Of a stretch of 64,000 nt of DNA, positions 23,231-35,761 are shown piece after piece (the first letter of the stretch is position 1; the number at the start of each line of letters is the position of its first letter). The notes under the pieces are model-generated. The model saw only the letters and a list, made by a program, of their open reading frames with translations. It made no database searches and was not told where the DNA came from. Source of the stretch: Holacanthus passer (Eukaryota > Chordata > Actinopteri > Pomacanthidae); NCBI GenBank assembly GCA_025331565.1, contig JAFREQ010000011.1, positions 16,775,001 through 16,839,000 on the forward strand, in the 5' to 3' direction. The position numbers were made by a program, and so were the translations under genes.

Positions 23231-25260
23231 GCTTGTGGATGTGTTCAGGTGACATCTTAACTAAGTCTGCTCCTATCAATTAGAGTGAAGAGGCGAGAGA
23301 ATGCGGCACCAAGGGGAGGCCAGAGGTGAGAGAGGGAGAGGAGAGGAACGCAGCGAAGAAACAAAAGGGTGAGACGCAGCACTGCTGAGAAAGAGGTGGG
23401 TGTTCGGTGGAACTGAGACAACTACATTCGACTACAGTGTTACTTCAGTGAGTTGGAGGATAGTAGGAACTGAGGGCTAATCCTCACTTCGCAAAGTTAT
23501 TTGAACATGGATAAAATCACATCTGTAGCTGTTGCATCTGCTATATTTAACCAACATGAATGCTTGAAGTACAGTGATGTTGCCTTTTCAAAGATTTTCC
23601 ACCAGAGAGCACTGACAGGTTCATTTTTAGGTGTAATATGTCTCATTCAGTACCTTGTCCACAATTCTTTTAAAAGTACATATAAGGGATCCTTGTCAGA
23701 AATATGTATATTATGTATTTATGCCAAAAAAGGAATTGGTCAACATATTTTAAAATGGTATTTCTGCTTGATAGTCTTGTTTTTGCTGAAGTTTTATTTC
23801 TCACCTTGATGCGTTCATGGCTGCTCCTTTCATTCATCGTTTTGAAGCAACAGCCACAAGCTCTTGGTTGCTGTTAGCTGAAATGTCATCTTTTTACTTA
23901 GCTATCGTGACACTGGCTTACCTGAACTGATCAAACTTTAGCTATGTTTGACACGTTGGTGCCTTGCGATGTTCATCCCTATTCATTTTCTGTAGGAGGC
24001 AACAATTCACTTCTCTTTGTAGGCGACAGTCTTTGATGCAAATACTGATGCTTATACATAAAGTCACACCAGTCGTGTCATGACACATGTTATCTCATCA
24101 GAAAAGCTTCAGTTTTATCATATTCCCACCCCACATCAACACATCTCGGTGTCTGTGCTGTACTCCAACTTCTGTCCATGTGGTCAGCTCAGTGTGTCCT
24201 ACATGCATTGATAAGCAACTCCAGGATGTGGTTGGTAGCGTTTGATACACTGTGAGATGACTGTTGGGTGTGCAACTATCAAACGGAGAGGGGAGTGAAA
24301 CACACTTTTCACTGTTTCAACTTATTCTTAACTTTTCAGACTCTCAAATATTGATATTAATATGTATACATGCAGGGTTGGTTTGGTTATTCTGTAAACC
24401 AAAGTGGACCCTCTTTACATTCCCTCTGTGCCTGTAGATAAATCCCTGTAGGATTCATATACCAAAACAGAAACATTTAATAATATTCTGTAATGAATAT
24501 GGCTGATGAAAGCCTTCATTAAATGGTCATTACGGCCCTGCAATGTGAAATCCATACAGGGCTGTATGATAATGAGATGACCCTCAAGGGCTCCTTTTGC
24601 TCCTCCATGAAAGTTTTTAGCGTTTGAACACCATTTCTCCTCCCCTTATCCTCCTTCGGTCCTTCTAATGTCAAACATGCTGTTCTTCATCTGAGTCTGC
24701 AAAGATGCATGAACATCGTGCAGAAACGTTTGCAGCAAGAAGCTGTGTCACATTTTCCTAACGAATAAGGTTTAAAGAATAAACAAGACAGACAGAACAG
24801 AATGCTCAGATTTTGGAGATGGACACATTTTTAACTGATTTGTTCTGTCTCCAATCCTTCTCCTCTTCGTTCTCCTCCCTTCTGATTTCTGCTTGGAAAC
24901 ACTTGCACTATTGCACCGCTCGCAAAGCCACTATTAGCGTGACTGCTGCTCGGCAAAACAAATGTGCTTACATGTAAAAGAGGGAAAAACATTCATAAAT
25001 GAAATAAAATATGAATAAACAGCGCAGCACGGCTTATAATATAAAAGTTGACATCTTAATTCATACTGGCCATTCAGTGGGCGTTCCATCACAATCAGCC
25101 TGAGATATAGATGTAGTGGGCTTCTTGTGTATCAGACAGTGCCTCATCAATCTTAGCGGCGCTGTTCGCACAACAAAAAGGAGAGGAAAGCAAATTGCTG
25201 CATTTAATTAATGCAATGCCTCCTTTGTTACACTGCTGCTCAGCATCTTTCAGTCCGCAG
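23231..25260. other. Intergenic, no gene recognised
   Basis: A purine-rich patch (23280-23400) and AT-rich unique sequence. The frame at 23501-23809 (102 codons) has no recognisable domain. A complex TAAT-bearing block at 24490-24610 may be conserved. Confidence 0.45.
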
Positions 25261-25392
25261 TAGGAGAGAAGGAACGAGAGAAACTCATTCACACACACAC
25301 ATGGAGAGAACGCAAAACGGGAGAGTGAGAGGTAAAAAGATGGAGATGGAAAGAAGGGATGGAAAGAGAGGGAGAGAGAGAGGGTCTAAAAA
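25261..25392. repeat. Purine-rich tract
   Basis: GA/GGA-rich with a short CACACA inset at 25290-25300. The Arg/Glu/Lys-rich frame over it is compositional. Confidence 0.75.
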
Positions 25393-25589
25393 ATGAATGG
25401 CCGAGCAGAACGGGCTGCATCCATCGGCAAACTTTATAATGAATGTCTAAGTTTGGCAAGCATGATGGATGAGTCGGGAATGGTGTTTGTCACAAATGCA
25501 ATCTTCTTTGAATCGCTCTGCTGTTTCCCAGTTCAGGGCGAGGCCTTGTGTGCTGTGCTGAACCAGCTACAGCGTTGCCCTAATCATGT

Positions 25590-25790
25590 CATTAACGTTT
25601 AATGATCTGACAATTAGCTCAATGACTGCAGAGCACATATGTATAACGCATTTCTCATATCAGTGTGTGTAAATGTTAATCTCGTTAGACTTGTTTACAG
25701 TAACATATTGGGCAATTAAGGCGAGGCTGCGGCATATTCAATTACCTTTTGAGTGATGTGTTGTAGCCGCGGAGCTGAAGTGACATAAAG
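25590..25790. promoter_or_regulatory. Candidate conserved non-coding element
   Basis: CATTAACGTTTAATGATCTG, ACAATTAGCTCAATGACTGC, ACTTGTTTACAGTAACATAT (forkhead-like) and GGGCAATTAAGGCGAGGCTG, then CAATTACCTTTTGAGTG. It is dense in TF cores and free of repeats. Confidence 0.4.
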
Positions 25791-26479
25791 CCTTTATGAT
25801 GGTCTTTTTGTGCCGAACCACACAGCTGGACTGAGCGAACCACCAGGTCAGCTCAGTCAAAAATCCCTTCCATCCCCCCTCCCATTTATCTGGCTTCCTG
25901 ATTTTTCCTCTTCTGCTTTATTAGAAATCCTCTTTTACATCAAACATCTTAAGATTTGAGTGCAAACCATTGTTCTTGCAACTGCATTTAGAAAAATTTG
26001 GACTCCAACAGAGCTTAACACTTTAAGAACAAATATTACAGGGAAACATCAGAAAATTGCAGATGAACATTTAATATCCAGATAATAACTTTATAGACGC
26101 TACCACTGACTATCCATGAAACAATATGGCCACAATTTTAGCACATACACAGTCCAGTTATACTTATACTAGATTTTGACCTAATCCTGTTAAATATGGG
26201 ACAAAGAGGGCTTTGGTGCTGGATACTCTGTACTGGAAGATAGTCTGAATTGAGGTATCAGGAAAGAAAACACTGGATCGATACATTCCTAGTTTAAACG
26301 TATATAGACTTTTATAATGACTTGCAATCTTTTATGCATTGATGAATCAAAATACATACAGTTTGCAAATTATTACTTTAGTTGGTTTTGGACTCGATTT
26401 GCTCTTGACTTCATTCTTACCTGTGATACTCTCAGCTTTGGTTTGACTACATATTTTTGCAACTGACTTGGACGTGAGT

Positions 26480-26512
26480 CTTGTTTACAGGTAGTTCTGA
26501 CCTGTAAACAAG
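26480..26512. promoter_or_regulatory. 13-bp perfect inverted repeat with forkhead cores
   Basis: CTTGTTTACAGGT, a 7-nt spacer AGTTCTG, then ACCTGTAAACAAG: the arms are exact reverse complements. Each arm contains TGTTTAC/GTAAACA, the forkhead (RYAAAYA) core, so it could bind a paired forkhead factor or simply be a chance or transposon-derived hairpin. Confidence 0.55.
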
Positions 26513-27256
26513 TGAAAATATTCAGCAAAAAAAAAATCCACTTTCTCTTCAGTTACGCTAGATCTCAGCTGAGCGTCGATAGATGTAATGAAGCTTAGAA
26601 ACTGGGTTGAAATCTGTCAAACTGTTTCAGTCAGAGTTTCTTTGCATATGTGAGGTGACATCGAGAAATACTGCCGGTCATCGTACCTTTTATCCAAACT
26701 GCCCGCTGCCGCTGAAGAGCACAGTCTCCCACAGTCTGCTCGGTCTGAAGGGCGAACAGCAGGGTCCATTTCTCAGAGATGTGGGTGGCCGGCTGCTTGC
26801 CCACCCATCAATATCATGCAAGTATGTTGCTGTGACCTGTCATGCGTGTCCCCTTCAGCTTAGATCAATAACACGAACAGATTGTACACCCCCTCATGCC
26901 CCCATCCCCACCTTCGCTCTCTGAGGGATTAGTGTGTGCCTTTTCAACATCATTATCATATATCCCCTCTTTGAAAGGGCAGTGTCAGCTAGACTGTTGG
27001 AACACTACAGAAATTCAATTGACAGAATAAGCTCAATGAGATATAACAGGATAGATGGTAGTGTAGTGTAACTGAAAATGAAGCAATCACATGACGGGTC
27101 GAAGTGTGAGTTTCGAATGAATTAATTTCAAGTTACCTGATAATGTGATTTTTTTTGGGGGGGATAAGACTTGTCTCTTTATAGTGCACACAGCAGCTGT
27201 GCAGTAAAAATACAAAACATGATAGCAAAAGCAGGAAAGAAACAGGAATCATCACT

Positions 27257-27283
27257 CACACACACACACACACACACACACAC
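27257..27283. repeat. (CA)n microsatellite
   Basis: About 13 CA units. Confidence 0.95.
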
Positions 27284-28603
27284 TGGGTCAAAAACAACCA
27301 AAGGAGATGGGCCACACGCTGCAAGTCTCAGTGGAAAAGAGGACACGTGGGATGAAGGGGGAAGAGAAAAGAGAGGAAGGAGAGGTGTTCACCTTGAGAG
27401 TGCTCATCCATTACAGGAAGGCTGAGGCCCGCTCTGTCACACTGTCACAGTGATGCCACCTCTACACCACCTGAAAGGTCACCTAGCACTTCACTGCACC
27501 GCTTCAAACACAAAACACACACACGCTGCATTTGCGCATTTGCAAGAACGCAGATGGACACACTCCCATCTGTCGCCCTATCGCTGACAAGTCGCTGCCG
27601 CCGCCACACAGGCACAGATAAGCACAGATATTCATACACCTACTGTACAGTGAGGAAGATCATGTTTAACCAGTCACTTTTAAACAAAAACTGCACCAAT
27701 AAAAGATGCTGTGAATTTCTTTTCAGCGATTTTCATGTACCAGATTTTAAACAGCGACCTTTTAATATCCCTTTTACACTGGAGTAAACAACAGAAAAAA
27801 ACCCACAATCTTTGGCATTTTGATTTAAGAGTAGGGACAATAACTATTATTCAAAGAACTTTTAAAACTTTGGTGTTTCAGTTTTTAAATTTCTCCTTCG
27901 ACTTGAGGTACTAAAAATGCACATTTTGTGTTCGAATGCTTTTCTCTCTCTCCATTGTGTCTAATGACTAGATAGATGCAAGCGGTGTAAATCTGACAAC
28001 CATCACAAGACAATAACTAGCTTTCAGAGAGAAATGGGACATTAGCAAAAAAAAAAAAAAAAGACATGGCTTGACATGAGGCTGGAGGACAGTAATGTTA
28101 TAGTTTAATGTGTTATTTCACACAGCAAAATGTCTGAGGCTATTGTTCACACAGACTAGTAACTAAAGTGATTACAAAGGATGACATGCCGTCAGCGTCA
28201 GCGTCTCTTCTGACCCATAATTTGTGATTAACAGCTAAATACAGAAGAATATTTCTGTATCTTAGTCCCAAATGAAAATAATAATGTGTTAATCCAAACA
28301 AACCACTTGTGTTCAAGACCTGTCAGTGTTTTACTGTTTATTTTGCACGGCATGGTGACAAAGCTGTGCAGCAAGAAAGTAAAAAAAATGCTGTAACTAC
28401 ATCCAATGTCGCATCAAAACTGAATGAGGGAGAACTGAAAGCTATTGATTCGTGGCCACCTCCAAAACAGTGGCTACAACACTTTGTTCCTTCAGTGTTG
28501 TTTGACATAAACTCTATGGAGTGTGCAACTGCAACTTTTGTACATACTTTTATTTTTGTCCTCGATAATTCACACTTAAATATCACAGCAAGTTAAAAGC
28601 AGC

Positions 28604-28618
28604 TGTTTACAGTAAACA
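28604..28618. promoter_or_regulatory. Palindromic forkhead site pair
   Basis: TGTTTACAGTAAACA is a perfect 7-bp dyad around one central A, with a forkhead core on each strand. Confidence 0.4.
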
Positions 28619-30496
28619 CACTTGCTTATGATATGCTGTCAAGACAACACATCTGCTTTGCAGTTTTTAACTAAGAGGCGTAAATTAAAACAAAGAGTGT
28701 GTGTGTATATGTGCTGTTTGTTCCTTTTAAGTTGATACCTCTTGTGTGTGTAATATGTGTTATGACCATATGTGCAGTATTATGAAGGCGTGAGTGTGTG
28801 TGCATATCGTACACTGTAGCAGTTTTTATCTGGCAACTGCTCCCCCACACAGCAATAATGGCTGCATTAATACTTCGAGTGTCGCGTCTCTGTATTAAAT
28901 TTTTTTACCACGTATGTGCGTCACTGTTGGCCAGATCACAAGTCGTTGTTTTTTCTGGGCCACATGCAAATCTGAGTTTGGCAATAAGGCTCCTGAAGCT
29001 GTTTGATAATTGCCAAAAACAACAGAAGAAGAATAACTTGAGCAGATCCATTTTCTGAGCATCAGAGATGAGGCTGATCATGACAAAGAACTTTTGCCCC
29101 ACAGCCAGACTTTGATACAACAAATGTAGGGATATCACCTCCCCTGCGACTCTTTCACTTATTTGTGTATTTTTGCTCTAAGAGAGTGTCAAACAAATTA
29201 AGACAGAACATTAGAAACAAAAGCACAGAGAGGGAAACGGAGGGTTGGAGTTGTCGGCGTGGAGGAGCGAGAGACGAGTGAGGGTACGACAGACAGACCC
29301 GCTCTGCTTCTTGAGGATCTGGAGAGAACAGGTGGTGTTATGATATCAGTGCGGTGCTTTGGAGGCTGCCTAGCACAAATGTTCATCTAAGCGGCCAGTT
29401 AGCGGTTACCACAGCATCTGCTTGCAGAGAGGAGCCTCACAGCAGGACATTTAAGACCATCAATAACCCGGTAAACCTGCAGGCTTTCCGCAGTGTGGAG
29501 TCCAGCAGAGTGCATTTTAGGGGTAGTTGGTCCTCGATCGGTGGGAAACCAGTGCACTCCCAGTACTTGTGTCATGAATGAAGGAATTTCAATAATCTGG
29601 ATGTCTATAATTTTGCATTTTTTGTTGTTCAGATGTTTAGTAACCTTTGTATAATTTCACCTATTCAAATTCATGTTTTTCATTAACGTGTTACAGTTTT
29701 AAGTGGCTATTGCTTCTTTAATGCAAAGCAAACTATCTATGCAAGGAGACAAGTGGCAGAAATGGGACTGATGTTTACTGACAAAATTCATAAAATCCCC
29801 CCCGAAACCCCATAATGTCCCCTGTAGCCTTCTGTTTGGCTGGACAAATTTTCATCACAGGTATCTCGACTTCTTCCGCCCTGATTCATATCAAACCTCT
29901 CTGGAAACTTGCATCATAATGTTCTCCAGACAGTAATCGATAGGTTTGAAGTGCAGCTTCCATCAGCATCATTAATTACCCACAATAACAGTAAATGCTG
30001 CCAAGGGTGTTACAGCTTTTTATGCAACAGTTACAGCTTCACTTTTTCCACAAAAGAGTGAACATAGATAACACGTCAGTGATTAGCCCCCTGATTAACA
30101 CAGGAGTTGCCATAGCAGCCAATAAATCACAACCAAAGTCATGCCTCGTGGAAATTCATGGCACAGCTGGAATTGACTTTGACAACGTGATGGCTCGGGT
30201 GAAAATGTGCATTGAAGGCATATAAAACATTCAGCTTCCACGATACTTAAATAAATGCATGTAGTGCGTGTTTCTGCAGGACCAGTCTGATTTTGAAATG
30301 TACTCAAATGTGGCCTTAAATTTGAATATATGGTCTGGATGAAACAAGGACATATATGAAGAACACTAACTGCAAACCCTCTCTCTGTTGATGTTGGCGG
30401 ATTCTGTAAAAACCTAGGGATATTTTCACTGACAATTATTTTATATCCAGTGCCGAGGTTTATTCTGGCCTTTTGCAATATTTGTGCATGGCTTCA

Positions 30497-30600
30497 GTGG
30501 TATGGTTAAGATCATGATTATGTCAAAGCTATGGTTAAGGTTAGACAACTAAAACACTTCATGGAAAGATTATGGTTACTGTTAATAAAAACCTCTGAGG
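30497..30600. repeat. GGTTAAGGTTAG-type degenerate repeat
   Basis: ATGGTTAAGATCATGATTAT, GCTATGGTTAAGGTTAGACA, ACTAAAACACTTCATGGAAA and GATTATGGTTACTGTTAATA form a degenerate array typical of a teleost repeat with TTAGGG-like words. It is not a telomere. Confidence 0.5.
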
Positions 30601-32059
30601 AGCTATATGCCAGAATCCACCAGCCCAACCTCCACATCTTTGCTACAGACTGTATATTGTACGTTGGATATTGGACATTGTAAATCTGAGCAGGGCTGGG
30701 ATGGATGGATGATTGTATATGTCAACCCTAGTTTATTTTTCATCAAACAAAGTGTTTATTTCGACACTTGAATAAAGCAAAGTCTTTGGTCTAACCTCTG
30801 TGTTATCATCGAGGGGATCAATCAGTAGTTGTCATTTATGATTTCAACTGTCCAACATTTGGTGGACTTAAAATTCTCTGCGCTGCCTCTTGGACAAATT
30901 ATCTGGTGCCATCACGACTGCTTCCACTGCTTTGCCAAAACCGCTCAATTTCATTTCTCGATCATAACTGGTCGTAAACCATCCTGTCCTCACCGACTGA
31001 ATTGTCAACATAAAATGACAAGCGCACTATAAACCGCCCTGAAATGAAACGTGACGACCTTGAAATCTTGATTTGCCCTACATGTGCACCATAAACACCT
31101 GGTTACTGAATAAAGTGTCCAAATATTTAACACCAGTCTGAGTTATTATAGCACCAGTGCATGTCCTCCAGGATGTTTACTGCCCTGTGGTTGTTTCATC
31201 CTCTTTGTGCAGACATGCAACTTCTCCAGTTAACTCATTATGAGGCCTTTAACTTGTTACTCAGCCTCCAGGGAGGATGGGACAGTGACTCCATCTTACA
31301 TTCCCAAATTCAAGATCTCAGCACATTGACCGTATACTAGTTTAAAACTTAAGTCACTACAAAGGAATTCAACTCGGTGCTGCTGGAGTGACTATGGGCC
31401 TCTCCTTATTTCTGGGTGAGTCAACATGAATGTGGTCGTTGGAAAAAAAATGCCATGAAATTGTAAAGAACAATCCGCATTACTTTAAACCGTTTAAAAT
31501 TTTGTGTGTATTCATTTCACATGGTCACCTGGTGAGTATATTTTTATTCTACACGCAAGTTTAGTTAAAAGGAACCAAAACTTCACCAACACTAAATTAT
31601 AGGTGACTCATTAAAATAAAAATCCAAGAGGTCGATGTAAGTTCTTCAGTCGTTTTCAAGACGGGTACATGTACTCTTCATCAGACATTAACTGAAATAT
31701 TATAAGTAGAAGTACTTCTGTTTCTGTTCCTCATGCAAAAGAAAGTATTTTTGATGTTTAATTATATGAACAACTGAAGTCTACTTAAACATGAACCCAC
31801 TGTTAGAGAGTACTCTCGAATATATCTTTGAAAACAATCAGAGCCTGTGAGATTTCAGTGGAAATGCAAACTTGCGCTCGAAAATGTCGTAATAGCATGT
31901 GAATGTGGCAAATGTACAAGTTGCGCTTCACAAGAGACTTTACTGGCATTGTGAAATTGCTCTTGTTGAGTTAAAAGAACGGACAGCTTCTGATTTTGCC
32001 TGCAAATTAGCATGAGAAAAATATTCCACACCAAAGCACAGGTCAGTTCACATTGCCAA

Positions 32060-32240
32060 GCCGAGTCATTGAGAGGGAGATAGAGAAAGGAAGGAATTGG
32101 GGGAAAAAAAGAGAAATCAAGAACTGTAAGATTACAGCCTAATAAGTGTCGGGGAGCTGACAGCCCGAGTCAGAGAAACGTGCAGCAGCCAGGCTGAGGA
32201 GTGAGACAGAGGAAAAGAGAGAGGAGGGAAAAAGTTAATT
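32060..32240. repeat. Purine-rich tract, interrupted
   Basis: Runs of G/A (GAGAGGGAGATAGAGAAAGG, GAGGAAAAGAGAGAGGAGGG) flank a mixed-sequence core at 32130-32200. No gene is seen. Confidence 0.6.
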
Positions 32241-32614
32241 GCATCTAAGAATACTTATGCTTGTTTGCATTTTCCATCATTCGCCAAGGCCCACCTTAAG
32301 GTTCCCTGACCTTTTGTGTGCTGCCTAATGAAACCCATGTAATAAATCACACTGTGAAACACCTCTTCCTTCTCTCCTACTCCTACTTGTGTATTTACTG
32401 CTGCTGGAAGTCCATGTGCCACCTCTATGTCTCCCTCCACTCCTTCTTCTTCCCTCTCTCTCTCATTCTCTCCCTCTGTCTCGGAGTCTCTCTCCCCTTT
32501 GTGGACCCTGGGCCTGCATTAATAACACTGACACTCCAAACGGGGGAGATAAAGGGAAGTGAAGATGGGAACCAGAGTCTCTCAATATGTGCACTTCATC
32601 ATATAGCAGACAGC

Positions 32615-32790
32615 CTCTGAAACAAGGGGAGGGGGATGCGCCGGGTTGGGGAGGGAAAAGAAGAGGGAGGCGGCAAAGGAAATGGAGAGGCTAAGAGATG
32701 GAGGGAAAGGGGTGAGGTCAAAATGTGGGTGGGTTGGCTGGAAGGAGGATGAGAGGAATGGGACAAGTTGGGGTAAAGAGGTTGACAGGA
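32615..32790. repeat. Purine-rich tract (GGA/GAA-rich)
   Basis: The plus strand is overwhelmingly G and A with few pyrimidines. Frames on both strands (Lys/Glu/Arg-rich and Ser/Pro/Phe-rich) are compositional. Confidence 0.75.
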
Positions 32791-33509
32791 TTATTATAAG
32801 AAATGATAGGTTGTTGGGAAGGTCCTGTTTAGGTGTCACGGGATTGAAGACGGTCCCTATGAGATCCAGAGCAGTTGGAAAAGGGCCAGTTTAAGTTGGC
32901 ACGTTTGTTTAGGGTTAACAGCGAACACAGACGCACATGGAGAAACAGACGTAGTCGAATTAAAAACCAAGCAGGAGGGATGAAGCACGCACGTTGTGCC
33001 GCTCGTACGTTTCCATCCAAGCTGTTTTTTTAATCATCAAATCGTAACATCTAACTTTTATCTTCATCAGCTTATCGTGACCTTAAACATAGTCGCTTCT
33101 GTATAATTGGCGCCATCTTCACACTAGGTCAAGGGTGGTAAAGATTAATGATGGTGTACTGCTAATAGGCATAAAAATAGACTGGGAGCTAAATACTTTT
33201 TTCTTTCTAGGCAGTGCTCGTCAACCAGGATCTAATTTAAATGTTTGCATTTTCAGTATCGCTGAAAAAAACATTTTTCTCCAAAGTATTTTTTATCAGC
33301 CTAAGAAATTGGAGAATTTTCTTATAATCAATATCTTAATATCAACAATGGCTCACATGATTACTTGTATGGGGAAAGGGTCGCTTTTCATGATGAAGCC
33401 ACAGAGAAATCTCAGTCATGCAACTCTGCAGTTCCCCTCAGATCTGCAATGCTTTATAGTGTCTTTCATCTCATTGTTTTGGTTTTCTGCCCCACAATTT
33501 TACTGATAT

Positions 33510-33600
33510 TATATCAGTGTTGTGTTTACAGCTTGTTTCTGCTGCCCTCAAGTGGCCAAAAAAAATCACTTGATGCAGGTTTAAAGGAGCATGTAATGCC
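33510..33600. repeat. Possible interspersed repeat fragment (TGCCCTCAAGTGGCCAAAAA)
   Basis: TTTCTGCTGCCCTCAAGTGG then CCAAAAAAAATCACTTGATG then CAGGTTTAAA looks like a repeat tail I have met in fish introns. No second copy is obvious in the window, so this rests on recognition only. Confidence 0.35.
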
Positions 33601-34289
33601 ACAAATCTGAACAGTCGTTTAGTCTTTTTCTAGATGCAAGTTGTTGTCTGTGATGGAAAACTTTGACTCTGATTCATAGTGTGAATTTGAAATACATCTC
33701 GGTAATTCAGTTGTAGTGTTTGTTTTTTTCACTCTCCTTTTGCAGCACAACTTCAGAAATAATGCCTGCACAGTGAGAGACTTTGACAGGAACCAACATG
33801 ACTTTCTGTAGCGAGGCAGAGCCATCAGCGGAGAGGCAACTTTTGGTACAAAGTCGCAGGGCCATCTGACAATATTACCCCTGCAACCTCCTTCCTCTCA
33901 TCGCCGTCATCATAATCAGCATCACCACCTTTCAGCTGAGAGAAAGTTTTTAACAAACATTTATGCATCTTCCCTCTCCTCTTTCCACAGCCACCAAAAG
34001 CACATTTCCAGTAAATCTGCTGCATTCTTAAAAAAAAAAAAAGAAAAAAGAAAAGGGCAGACACTTTGTTTTTAGAAGCAGATTGTTCAAAACTCCCACC
34101 AGTAATTAACAAGCAGAGAGACATTCAGAGAGCGAGAGGCAAAAAGAAAGACAGATCCTCAGTGGTTTTAATTGGAACAACATCTCACACTATACAGAAG
34201 TGTCGTAGCGTTCCCATCAGCAACAGCCCTGTTTCCCTTCATGTCTCCCTCTGCCCTGCGTTTTCCCACTTCCTCACTCTCTCTGTTTT

Positions 34290-34420
34290 TGCCTTCAATT
34301 AGCACTGGCCAATCAGTAGCCCAATTAAGTATTTTTGTGACTTCTTGCCTCTCCCCTCTCAAGCTGATGAACATTCAACCATCTCCCAATTAGAGCAATA
34401 TTAATGAGCATTAATAAACA
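34290..34420. promoter_or_regulatory. Candidate conserved non-coding element
   Basis: TTCAATTAGCACTGGCCAAT, CAGTAGCCCAATTAAGTATT, CCAATTAGAGCAATATTAAT and GAGCATTAATAAAC: repeated CAATTA cores plus a CCAAT box within 130 bp. Confidence 0.4.
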
Positions 34421-34515
34421 AGGGGTCAGCAACCACATGCTCATCATCTCATTCAGTCTTTGCATTGATACATTTGAGAGCTTATGAAATAGAGATATTG
34501 GCCATTAGTGAGACA

Positions 34516-34542
34516 CAGAGAGAGAGAGAGAGAGAGAGAGAG
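34516..34542. repeat. (GA)n microsatellite
   Basis: About 13 AG units. Confidence 0.95.
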
Positions 34543-34859
34543 CACATATTTCAACAATTATACTATTTGGTCTGTTTCTTTTATCACCACAAATTCCACC
34601 AAAAGCACATGTAGCAAAACGGCCTTGACAACCAACGTGAAAAGATTTTCCCCCGAGCCAATCCCGGCCGAACCCTCCCTCTTCCCGTCCCTCCTTTTGT
34701 CTGCCGCCTTCCTTCACAAGCAGACAAAGTAGAAGCAATGAGTCAAGGCAGCCATGCGTGGCTCCTGTGTGCAGCTCTGTGAGCTTTGTTTGAGCTTGAG
34801 GATGCTCAATGAGACGCAGAGAGTGTCATTTCTCAGGCCTGTCCCACAGGCTCGCCGAG

Positions 34860-34985
34860 AGGGCGGAGAGGGGAAAATGGAAGTGTAACAAACAGACTGT
34901 TCAATTAGGGGCGGAATGGTGTGAAATTGCCTCCAAATGATAAGCCTCTATTATAGCTGTGGCTGTATACTTGCCTGGTAGGTGA
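34860..34985. promoter_or_regulatory. Candidate conserved non-coding element
   Basis: GTTCAATTAGGGGCGGAATG, TGTGAAATTGCCTCCAAATG and ATAAGCCTCTATTATAGCTG: mixed TAAT, GC-box-like GGGGCGG and MEF2-like CTATTATAG words. Confidence 0.3.
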
Positions 34986-35212
34986 GTAGTTGTATATCTG
35001 AGGGGAAAAAAACACAAATTTTCGCAGACGGTATCCAAGCATGCATCTTTTTGGTTATGACAAAACAAATGTTATAGATATAGAACGCTGCGCAAGACGG
35101 AAAATGGGGTAAATACAGACATTATTTAGTTAGTGTGAGGAGCTGAGTATTCAATCTTATTGCACAGGGACTCGTAATGTATGAGGGTGAAACACTGTGC
35201 CATCCTCTGTAG

Positions 35213-35580
35213 CCAGTTTATTAGGTACACCTACCTCAAACTAGTGCACTATAATATAACAGTGCTGCATTAAATCCTCCTTCATAGAGGCTGTAACATT
35301 TTAGAGAGATGTTGATTCAACTGTATGATCATTTTGAAGGATGTAATTTGTGCATTATACAGAGACGTGCTTCTGTTATTCAGCCTACACTCACTGATAT
35401 AAATGGGTTGTCACTTAAACACAATGCAATTCAACACAAACCGCAGCCTCTAAAATGACCATTACATGGATTCAGCACCTCTCTTAAACAGCTTCAACAA
35501 AAACAGAACATTATAACCTTCATGAAGGGAGAATTTATTGGATTCGGTGTATTATTCTGTGACTTACTATTCAGCGTATA
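35213..35580. mobile_element. Foldback (long-inverted-repeat) element ending CCAGTTTATTAGGTACACC
   Basis: The left terminus CCAGTTTATTAGGTACACCT is one I recognise from a common fish element. Arm 1 (35263-35314, TGCATTAAATCCTCCTTCAT...) is an imperfect inverted copy of arm 2 (35495-35545, ...CTTCATGAAGGGAGAATTTA). The outer part of the right arm is badly eroded, so no perfect right terminus remains. No coding region. Confidence 0.7.
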
Positions 35581-35761
35581 TTCAGTAAGAAATAAAAAAT
35601 ACCAATTCAGATGTCTTATCGTGCTTCGTGTCATAAGGGTTCCTATCACTGCATAATAGCTGTTGGTAATGGCTTGGAGTCTTTTAATCACCTTTCAAAT
35701 GCAACCTTGAAAAAAAGATTTGTTCAGATATCGCCAGGTAAGAGACTATTTCAGTAAAGTA

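Larger units (their letters stand above)
25791..30496. other. Intergenic, no gene recognised
   Basis: Besides the CA array and the two forkhead dyads, nothing structured stands out. Frames of 60-127 codons occur on both strands with no domains. Confidence 0.45.
30601..34289. other. Intergenic, no gene recognised
   Basis: Purine tracts are listed separately. The remainder is AT-rich. The frame at 33135-33506 (123 codons) is Phe/Ile-rich with no recognisable domain. Confidence 0.45.
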
